Shown piece by piece: positions 56,701 to 64,000 of a stretch of 64,000 bases of DNA. Source of the stretch: Cyanophora paradoxa (taxonomy: Eukaryota > Glaucocystophyceae > Cyanophorales > Cyanophoraceae); NCBI GenBank assembly GCA_004431415.1, contig QPMI01000520.1, positions 186,001 to 250,000 on the forward strand. The letters run 5' to 3'. The notes below the pieces were generated by a model that saw only the letters and a list, made by a program, of their open reading frames with translations, did no database searches and was not told where the DNA came from. Numbering within the stretch: the stretch's first letter is position 1; every line of letters starts with the position of its first letter. The position numbers and the translations under genes are program-made.

Positions 56701-57593
56701 AGCCCCTGCGGGTGAGCCCCCCCGGCGAGCGAGCGCCGCCGGCTCTCTCCCGCGGTCTCACGCTGCGGGGCGGGGCGGGGCAGGAGCTGTACGAGGCGGT
56801 GGTGGGGCGGCTGGCGGCGGCCTGCGAGGCGCTGCCCCTCCCGGCCTTCCCCTTCGACGAGGGGGACGCCTCGCTGCGCGCCGAGCCGCCCGCCACGCCC
56901 CACGCCCGCGCCTACCGCTTCTGCGAGCGCCAGCTCGCCCTCGCCATCAAGGCAAGCCACCACCCTTTCTTCCTCCCCCCACACCCCACCCCTCCTCCCT
57001 CTCGTACCCCTCCCCGTCCCCGATCTATTCGTCCCTCTTTCCGTGCATCTTTCCATGTCGTCCCTCCCCCTAGCTCCCGCCCCCGCCCGCCCCCGCTGCT
57101 ACCCCTCCTTACACCCGCTACTATCTCTTTGCCTTCGCTGCCCCCTTGCGCCCTCCTCACCGCGCCCGCGGGGCGCAGCTGCTGCGGAACGTGGCGGGGT
57201 GGAGCGAGGGGGCGGTGGTGACGCGGGAGTCGCTGGAGGGCTCCTGCGTGGCGCCGCTGCTGGCCGGGCAGGTGGTCCCCTACCTGCGCGCCAAGAAGAA
57301 CTCCTTCGCCGCCCTCTTCTTTCTCGAGAAGGCCCGGCCCCGCCCCGAGCCCAACGCTTCCAGGCCCCGCCCGCCCCCGCCCCCCGCTCACCTCCTCGCC
57401 CCAGGTGGTGGCGGCGCTGCCGGCCTCGTGGCTGGGGGCCGGCGGGGCGCGGGTGGCGCTCCGGCCGCTGCAGGAGTACGCGGGGCAGCTGCTGCCGCTG
57501 CTGGCGGAGGCGCGGAGGGGGGACCCGGGCGGCCTCGGCGCCCGCATGGACCGCGTCGCCGAGGCCCTCGCCGTGGGCCCCCGCCGCCCCTGA
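53743..57593 (+). CDS. GCFC-domain protein (PAXBP1/GCFC2-like)
   Basis: GCFC proteins (PAXBP1, GCFC2, plant ILP1) associate with the spliceosome disassembly machinery and with transcription. The start MQKKKNFRRKDDGG has the family's basic NFRR opening. Exons then give KPATLLSFAEEV, MNFKKKTSAVPDPVAHSKAS, YTREALEALRKNAVHYKS, a Glu run with RKAKQQREQARAKKKSSGEA, DYIPLTDRG, EEDEEDELVRWELQQ joined to QIRKGVRRPIG (the W-E-QI-KGV signature), and a coiled coil (IEKAIENLKGHRERRSRQLT). The GCFC domain proper includes VVEEFVDVALIKRRLEAWKI, AYEEAYVSLTLPALFAPYVR, LQWDPLQRPAFDHMKWYKDL, LVPRLIEKAVLPVVRSALSK and AWDPLSRTQNAAALALVREL. It stops at 57593. At least twelve short introns. The choice between PAXBP1 and GCFC2 is open. 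Confidence 0.85.
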
Positions 57594-58640
57594 GGCCCCC
57601 GCCCCCCCCCCCCCCCCTGCCGAGGCTTCAAGATAGACCTGTAGTCAGTGATCGTGCATACAGACTACTGGACCATTCGCACTGATCATGATGCAGCGAG
57701 TCGAGGTTGAGTTGGACTCCGGGGAGCCTAGGAGGCCCCTAAAGCTAGCTATAGCTCTCACTCCGGAGTCTCGGACTCCGAAAAGGCTGTGCTGTAGAGG
57801 CGTGTATACTCTTAGTATTACGTTACGGTACTCGTATGCCACTCAGTGACTGTGGCACGGCGACATGAGGGGTCCCGGGTCCCGGGAGTCCGTCGGGCCG
57901 CCGGGGGCAAAGATGCTGCCCTCAGGGCCTGGCTGCGTGCGAACCAAGATCTCCTGCCCTTCCGAAGTTCAGGCTTCAAAGGCTTGATCATGACAAGCCG
58001 TGACTCAGTGAAGCATGAGCAGAAGGTGAAGGGGACCCGACGCTTAACTGAGTAAGCATAAAATACGGTCATCGGGCTGTGTCACAGTGTGCCGTATACT
58101 TGTAATTGATTTTCGATCATCAAATGTGCCCCGTTGACTCAGTGACTCGGCGTTGATGCATGAATTCTTCAGATTCGGCAGCCGGGGATCATGATCAGAT
58201 GTGCCCCGTTGATGCATGAATTCGGCAGCCGGGGCCCGGCGGGCGGCGTTGCCAAGTTGCTTATGCCAGTATGGTCGGCTTAGGATCCAGATCCATCGGG
58301 CCCCCCTGCAGCCTGGCAGCTGGGATAGTATCTATGATATCGATATTGATCATGATACGAGGTCCATCCGATGATCCCCGGGCCCCGAGCTCACCGCCGG
58401 GCCGAAACAACTCTCAGAGTCTTCATCATGCATCACAGAGTCATGATCAATTGACTGTCACAGTGTTCCCACGCAGAGCGCTAGCGTAGGCAAGCACACG
58501 CAAAGTTGCCAAGTTGAAATACGCACAATTGCAATTCCGTTCAAGAACTATACTGGCACAGAATAGAAACATTTCAAGCAGCAGCGCTTAATCAGGAGAT
58601 TCGCACAGAACAGAAACATCGAAAACGAATTTCCAGCGGC
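57594..58640. other. Palindrome-rich convergent intergenic island with direct repeats
   Basis: One kilobase between two convergent stops, starting with a C-run and then much lower in GC content. It is dense in short palindromes (CTAG, GATC, ATGCAT, GAATTC and CCCGGG types), with GGGTCCC repeated near 57871-57884. It resembles the island at 10.7-12.8 kb. No reading frame has coding support. Confidence 0.6.
58124..58234. repeat. Local direct repeats
   Basis: Three short words recur in the same order. ATGTGCCCCGTTGA is at 58124 and 58199. CGTTGATGCATGAATTC is at 58151 and 58207. TTCGGCAGCCGGGG is at 58174 and 58221. The second set is compressed, as if an intervening piece was lost or inserted. 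Confidence 0.8.
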
Positions 58641-61101
58641 TCAATTCCCTTTCTTGGGCGAGAACGTCGTGTTCGGCGCGTCGGGCGCGGTCCTCGGCGC
58701 CTGCGGCGCGCCGGCCGCGTGCGGGGCCGGGCGGCGGTCGCGGGCGCCGCCGCCGCGGGTGGCCGGCCTCCTCGCCCGCAGGTAGTCGTCGGCGGCGTCC
58801 AGCAGCCGCCTGCGCCCGCGCCCGCGCCCAGACCAGCTCAGATCAGATCAGATCGCAGGAGATGTGAGCGATGGGATCGGGCCCGGGGTCGGATTTCACG
58901 CGGGCGCACGTGAGGGCGTCGAGGTTGAGGACGTCGGTGGCGGCGCTGGTCGAGGTCTCGCTCGCGTAGCTCTTGATCGGCACGACGCACGCCGCCGGCA
59001 CCCCCACGCCCCCCGGGCCCGCCAGCCGGTCCCGCGCCCGCAGCATCTGCGTGCCGCCCCTCGATCAGCGCGCGCGCACATGCAGAGCGCCGGCGTCGCG
59101 CACCTTCTCGCTCTCGAAGACGCCGGAGACGTCGGGGCCGAGCCGCCGGTCGATCTCGTCCACCTTCGAGACGAGGATGAAGACGCGCAGGTCTGCCGGA
59201 GGGGCGTCAGACAGCGAGGCAGGCCCAGGCCGGGCCCCGAGGGGGGGCGGGGCGGGGCGGGCGGGCCGGTGGCGGTGCCGCGGGCGCAGGCGATGAAGGC
59301 GCGGAGGCGGTCGAGGTAGCGGCGGGAGGTGAGGGACTCGGCGGGGACGATGAAGGCGACGACGTGCACCCGCTCCGCCAGCGTCGGCGCCCGGTCCCGC
59401 ACCAGCCCCTCCGTCGAGAGCGTCATCGGCCTGCCCCGCCCCGCCGCCCCCCGCATCACGCCAGAGCTGGCCCCCGAGCCGCGGTGGAGGCCGGCGGAAG
59501 GGGGGGGGGGGGGGGGGGGGGGGGCGGGGGCGGGGGCGCATGCGCACGTGCGGAGGTCGAAGCCGTCAGGGACGTGCCCGCGGATGATGTTCTCGAACTC
59601 GTCCTTCGTGTACGTCTCCTCCGTCCACCCTGCCGCCCCCGCCCTCAAGGTCCCGGCGGGGGGGGGGGGGGGGGGGGGGGGGGCGGAGATCTGGAGCCGG
59701 CGGGCACCCATGGTGTCCCAGAGGCAGACGTTCGTGCCCTCCAGCTCGCGCTTGGTGAGGGGCGTCGTGATTGACGCGGCGCCGCTCCCCACGTTCGCCA
59801 GCATGGAGACGCGCCCCAGCTGGCGGGGGGGGGGGGAGGGGGGGGGGGGGCGCCGCTGAGTGGGAGGCGGCCAGCGCTGGGGCGCGGGGCGGGCACGAAG
59901 GCGGAGTCGAGGGCGTTGAGCCAGGAGCTTTTCCCGGCGCCGACGCCCCCGAAGAGCAGCACGTTGTACACCTCCACGCCAAGATGCTCCCCGCAGTACG
60001 GCATCCGCCCGCAGAGCGCCTCGCTCAGCCGCTTCTTCTCCCTGCGCGACGCCCGTCGGTCGGCCGAAGGGCCGGGACGAGGGGCTGGGGAGGCGGAAAA
60101 TGGGGGAGGGGGAGGGGGGGGGAGGGGGAGAGGGGGGGAGGGGGGAGGCTACAGAGGGCACGGAAGGAGGGGAGGATGGCATCGCACGGGGTACAAGTGG
60201 AGAGAACGGATGGCTGGGAGGAAGGGATACAGGGGGATGCAGGGGGGGGGGGGGGGGGAGGCGCGCAGGGAGTGAGGGCGGGGGAAGCGGCCCGGGGGAA
60301 GAAGGCGCACGACTCGGTGAACTTGAGAGAGCGCCAGACTCCCATGCTGCCGGCACTCCGCCCGGCATCTGCGTGGGTCACAGCCGGCAATTAGCTATAG
60401 AGAAACGGGGTCAACGGAGTCAAGCGGAACGGGCAGGGTCACCGGGGTAAAGCGGGACGACTTGGTAAACCTCCAGCTGCGTGATGGCTGTGCCGGTTGC
60501 GGGGAACGTGCCCGCGGGTTCGCTGAACGTGCGGGGCTCGCTGCGGAACTCCAGGCGGCTATTGTTGAAGAAGTGGAGGTCTTGATCAGTTGTGCTGCTC
60601 CCGAACCCCGGAAGCCAGCCGTCGTAATCGTTCACCGTGAGGGATGAATTTGGCTTTGGACGAAACACGGCGGGCTCGTCATCGGCAGCGGGCCCGTGCA
60701 GCCGGAAGATGAATGCGAGGGTGTCTTCCTTAGTCACACCAGTCAACTCCCATCTGAGCATCCCATCTTGCTCACGAGCTAGCTACGCTGTGCGCGGCAC
60801 CACGTGCGCACGAGCGGGCCGTGAAGCCTCCGATGATGTGGCCAGTAGAAAGGCGAGCGATTGTCACGGTCGGGCCCTTCCTGAGACACGCCTTCTTGAA
60901 CTCTGCAGATATGGAGGCCGTTGCGGGCGTGCACTCGAACAGCTTCGTGAACGTGCACCTGGTCGGCGATGTCAGTACAGCTTAGCAAGCGCGCCCCCGC
61001 GGACTCTGGGCGCACCGATCGAAGCCCGTCCAACTCTCGATGAGATCCGCGTACTCCTCTCCCTCACGCCCGACAAGGAAGTCGCGCTCCAGCGCCATCA
61101 T
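58641..61101 (-). CDS. IFI44-like protein: N-terminal TLDc domain plus GTPase domain
   Basis: The start at 61101 gives MMALERDFLVGREGEEYADL. Splicing with GTGCG donors yields a TLDc domain: CTFTKLFECTPATASISAEF, KKACLRKGPTVTIARLSTGH, IIGGFTARS joined to WELTGVTKEDTLAFIFRLHG, YDGWLPGFGSSTTDQDLHFF, NNSRLEFRSEPRTF and GTAITQLEVYQV. The second half is a P-loop GTPase: VYNVLLFGGVGAGKSSWLNA (G1), LEGTNVCLWDTMG (G3), DLRVFILVSKVDEIDRRLGP (G4, SKVD), GHVPDGFDL and CVVPIKSYASETS. The C-terminus is low complexity and ends TTFSPKKGN. TLDc followed by this GTPase is the architecture of vertebrate IFI44/IFI44L. The role in a protist is unknown. Several introns carry long C runs (G on the plus strand). Confidence 0.82.
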
Positions 61102-61122
61102 GAAACAGACTATACCCGTGTG
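61102..61122. promoter_or_regulatory. 21-bp gap between divergent start codons
   Basis: The IFI44-like gene (minus) and a coiled-coil gene (plus) begin 21 bases apart if both inferred start codons are right. Core promoters would then lie inside each other's first exon, or one gene has an undetected upstream exon. Confidence 0.4.
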
Positions 61123-62117
61123 ATGCTCAGCTGGTGGCCAAAGCGCGAGCCCGATGACATCTGGCGCGAACTCCAGAGGAGCCAGAGCGTCGGCCGGGCC
61201 CGCAGCACCGTCGAGGGGCTCCTTCGCGAGATGCAGAAGCGGGACGAGCTCCAGCGCGACCTCATCGACGCGCTCCGGCGCGAGAACGACGACCTAAGAG
61301 AAAAATGCGGGCAGAAGCGCCGCAACTGGAACACCTGGAGCAGCAGCGAATCACCAGCTGGGTTCCAGGTTCGAGGTCCCAGCGAAGCGCCTAGGCCTGC
61401 GCATGCAGCAGGAGACAGCGAGCCTTTACAGTCCTCTGCCGCGTCCACGTTGCCTTGCAACCGTACGCATGCAGCCTACTTCGCTCACTTCTGCTGCCCA
61501 TTGACGCCAGGGCCGCAGCGCCTCCGAACGCGTCCGCGGCGCCGGCGCCGGCGCCACCACCGCGCGCGCGACGCGTTGTGCGGGTGGCGTACGACGTGCG
61601 GGGCACGCTCGTCTTCTCGGGAGGGAACGTCGTCCGGTGCCTTCTCGATGCAGCGAAGGCGATACTCGCATCGCGCGGCGTCGATCTAGAGTTTAGCGGG
61701 AGCGCGTCGGAGCCGGCGCCCCAGGCGGCGATGCTGTTCTGGCGGGAGGAAAGCCGAGGCGCGCCGGACCAGGTCCTCGCCGCGCTGTCGGAGCTCGCGC
61801 CCGGTGCGCCCGCCCCTTCCCCATTCTCGCCATAAGCCCCCCTCCCGCCCCCACACTCCTTAACGCCACCCGCAGCGGCGCCGCGGAGGGCCGTGGTCTT
61901 TATGCACCGCGCGCAGCTCGAGCCGGGCGAGCCGCGGCCCAGGGCGATGCGGCACGAGGCGTTCGTGGCGGACCGCCTGCGGCCGGCGGCGGCGGCGCTG
62001 CTGGACGGCGTCTTCGACGACACGGTCGAAAACGTCGCGGAGGTGGCGCTCGCCGCCCAGCAGAACGCGGCGCTCGTCGGCGCGCTCGCCGACTTCCTCG
62101 CCGCGAGCGCGAGCTAG
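61123..62117 (+). CDS. Coiled-coil protein of unknown function
   Basis: The ATG at 61123 gives MLSWWPKREPDDIWRELQRS and then a coiled coil, VEGLLREMQKRDELQRDLID and ALRRENDDLREKCGQKR. An intron (about 61368-61509, branch ATTGAC, acceptor CCGCAG) leads to an Ala/Pro linker and a globular-looking part: RVVRVAYDVRGTLVFSGGNV, VRCLLDAAKAILASRGVDLE and AAMLFWREESRGAPDQVLAA. A second intron with a GTGCG donor leads to RAVVFMHRAQLEPGEP, LRPAAAALLDGVFDDTVENV and AQQNAALVGALADFLAASAS. No family is recognised. The last exon looks all-helical. Confidence 0.6.
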
Positions 62118-62350
62118 CCAGCCAGCCCAGGTAGACCGGGCAATGAGTCGAGGCGTTCACCGAATGCGTGCAGGCCTATCCCTTGCCACGGCGCCCCCTC
62201 CCGGTCCAGCTTCCAGCGCGCGGTGGGCGAGCGGGAGACGCCACGCGGGAGCCCCGATCCCACAGAGACCCAGGGCTGGCACGCCACGAGCGCGGGGCCT
62301 CAGCGTCTTAGCCTCGGGGATCGTATTGTACAGCGCGCTGCCCTGCCCGG

Positions 62351-63333
62351 CTACTTTGCTTCCAGCGCGGGGCGCTTCGCGGGGTCCGCCTGCCGCCGCA
62401 CCGCCCCAGTCAAGGGCGGGCGGGGAGGGACGGGGCCGGGGCGGCGGACCAGCTCCCAGAGATACGTGGCGAGCTCGGTCCTGCCCATCTCGCCCGGCCG
62501 CACGTGGAAGGGCCGCACGTCCGCCGAGTCCTTCACGCTCACGTCTGCGCCACGCCGCCGCCGCGCCCCGGTGAGCGGGCGGGCGGGCCGGCTGCGGGCG
62601 GGCGGGCGGGCGGAGCGCACAGCCCTTGACGTCGGGAGACGAGCGGTCCCACTTCACGCGCGTCGCGTGCGCGTAGAGCTCCAGAGCAAAGCTGCCCCCG
62701 GCCACGTCGGCCGCGGCGGCGCGCGCCACACACGCCCGGCGACGCACCTCTCCCGCTCGATGTCCCGCTTCTCCAGCTCCGCAATGTCCTGCGCCTGGCC
62801 CTGCAGCTGCTCCACCGTCCTGCGCATCTCCTTTATCTGCCCCTCCAGCGCTCTGCGGGCGCGCAGCGGGGTCAAGCAAGCGGCAACACTCGGCGGCGCT
62901 ACAAAAGTTTATACAGAGCGCACATTCTCTCAGCTTCCATCCGCTTTATGTTCTCCAGAATCGTCTCTTTCTGCCTCTGCACCGTTCGCATCTTCTCCTG
63001 GTGCACCCGCTCAGGCTCCGGCCTCTTCGAGTCCGCCCGCACGCGCTCCACGTTATCGGAAAGCTCTGCCAACGGAAAAGGCGAGGGCGTGCCGTTAGCT
63101 AGGTATGACGCAGGCCGAGGTTTGTCCGAGCACTGGCTCAGCTGGAGGGCGGGCGCACCCCGAAGCGCATGCTTTAGCCGCTCCCTATGCTGCGTGCAGA
63201 CTTCCTTCGCTTCGAGCTGCATCTGCCGAATGCTGTGGATCTTCGCGACGTCCTTGCTCTGCGACTCCTCGTACACGTCCATGAGCTGATCAAGCATGCT
63301 CATCGCCTCCAGCAGGTTCGGCAGGCCCGCCAT
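62351..63333 (-). CDS. SPC24: SPC24-like kinetochore protein
   Basis: SPC24 with SPC25 forms the inner end of the NDC80 complex, which ties microtubules to centromeres. The start at 63333 gives MAGLPNLLEAMSMLDQLMDV and a long coiled coil: KIHSIRQMQLEAKEVCTQHR, EKMRTVQRQKETILENIKRM and ALEGQIKEMRRTVEQLQGQA. The C-terminal globular part, read through introns, has LELYAHATRVKWDRSSPDVK, then VKDSADVRPFHVRPGEMG and ELATYLWEL before the stop at 62351. The order Y....K(W)D, VKG, then a final LW.L helix matches the small RWD-type head of SPC24. The sequences are weakly conserved, so the call rests on pattern and length (about 200 residues). Confidence 0.65.
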
Positions 63334-64000
63334 CGCTAGCTTCGTCGGAGGAACCGTTTGAGTCGCGATTACCGTAGCCCGACGTCAAGCCAACAAGCCG
63401 CCATGCTTCAAGCCAAGAGCCAATTGCAAGCCGATGCGGATTGCGGCTTGCGGCTTGACTGGAATTTGATCTTCAACGCGTATACGTACAGCGGCCGTAG
63501 CTATAGTACGGTTGCAATAAATTGCCACGGCCGCGGTGCACGTGCGCGTGCCACGGCCGCCGTGCACGTGTGCTATGCGCTACTGTAGATCTAGCTAGGC
63601 TATAGTTAACGTTAGCTCTAGCTGTCGACGTCGCGCGCCAAACAACCCCACATGCACACGTGGTTAACGTCGCCCCTTTTCCGCAAACCAGATCCCAGCG
63701 CCCCAAGAAGGCATGCGCTTGCACGAGGGCCTGAAAAAGAAGTTTGAACACATGATCGCATCAAGAGCTACGGCTCGGGAGCTGGATACACAAGAGCCGA
63801 ATACGAATCAGGAGCACGCTGGGCTCCGTAACAGAAGGGCAGCTTTATACACGAACTCATGATGAATGATACAATCTCAAATTTTGTGGCGAGCTCAAGG
63901 GCTGCTGAAAAATAGATAAGAGCATATAGTGCAGCAGATTGCTGAGTACCTGCATACGAGACCGAAGCACACACTGCAAGAGAACTACGCCTGATTCCTG
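63334..64000. other. Intergenic region at the right edge
   Basis: Lower-GC DNA upstream of the SPC24-like gene. Simple features include two CACGGCCGC-type repeats with CACGTG near 63525-63567, and GTTAAC words. The open frames here lack coding composition and splice context. No RNA gene is seen. Confidence 0.5.

Noticed and set aside
58641-61101. IFI44-like gene as a viral or bacterial import
   Set aside because: It has the same intron style and GC content as its neighbours, so there is no sign of recent transfer.
63473-63751. Small minus frame at the right edge starting MFKLLFQALVQ
   Set aside because: It lies in repeat-rich, low-GC DNA with no splice pattern or similarity, and composition typical of chance frames.
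1-64000. tRNA, rRNA, CRISPR or bacterial operon signals
   Set aside because: No cloverleaf, rRNA core, spaced repeat array or Shine-Dalgarno pattern was seen. Spliced genes show the DNA is nuclear eukaryotic.

Overview
This window looks like nuclear DNA from a very GC-rich, single-celled, photosynthetic eukaryote. I recognise 21 multi-exon genes or partial genes plus some poorly resolved ones. Almost all are broken by short (about 50-90 nt) introns with a G[T/C]GCG or GCCCG donor, a CTGAC-like branch sequence close to the 3' end, and a GCAG acceptor. A plastid is implied by a thylakoid-lumen pentapeptide-repeat protein with a twin-arginine signal and by a long RelA/SpoT homologue. Centrioles or flagella are implied by a POC5-like protein. 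A haptophyte or pelagophyte-like alga is my best guess; this is inference from composition and gene content, and no marker gene settles it.

Layout: 1-3.5 kb, a beta-helix repeat protein (minus, runs off the left edge). 4.2-10.7 kb, a formin with an N-terminal starch-binding (CBM20) domain (plus). 10.7-12.8 kb, a lower-GC island full of short palindromes. 12.8-16.0 kb, a second CBM20 gene, with two CBM20 domains and a coiled coil. 16.4-18.2 kb, a secreted, probably GPI-anchored surface protein. 18.4-19.8 kb, CDC123 (minus). 20.0-21.9 kb, a DMT/EamA transporter. 22.7-23.3 kb, a small roadblock/longin-like protein (minus). 23.6-24.9 kb, the lumenal pentapeptide protein. 25.6-29.7 kb, RSH (minus). 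29.6-31.2 kb, a Cys-rich unknown. 31.4-33.7 kb, ETF-ubiquinone oxidoreductase (minus). 34.0-36.4 kb, a membrane-anchored single-HKD PLD-like protein. 36.6-39.5 kb, pescadillo (minus). 40.0-41.7 kb, PDCD2 (minus). 42.0-43.3 kb, a gamma-glutamylcyclotransferase-like membrane protein. 43.4-45.0 kb, POC5-like (minus). 45.3-46.3 kb, an unknown single-pass protein. 47.0-53.0 kb, a head-to-head inverted pair of DUF7025-type AAA ATPase genes. 53.7-57.6 kb, a GCFC/PAXBP1-like protein. 58.6-61.1 kb, an IFI44-like TLDc plus GTPase protein (minus). 61.1-62.1 kb, a coiled-coil unknown. 62.4-63.3 kb, SPC24-like kinetochore protein (minus).

The genes do not form one pathway. They mix housekeeping functions (ribosome biogenesis with PES1 and PDCD2, eIF2 assembly with CDC123, mitochondrial electron transfer, splicing-linked GCFC), cell-structure genes (formin, POC5, SPC24) and plastid genes. 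Strands alternate so often that most genes share a short divergent promoter with a neighbour. The points most worth following up are the CBM20-formin fusion and its CBM20 neighbour, the inverted AAA pair with what looks like a gene-conversion tract, the frequent GC-AG introns, and the IFI44-like gene in a protist. All gene spans run from inferred start codon to stop and include introns; exon edges are by eye and some are uncertain.
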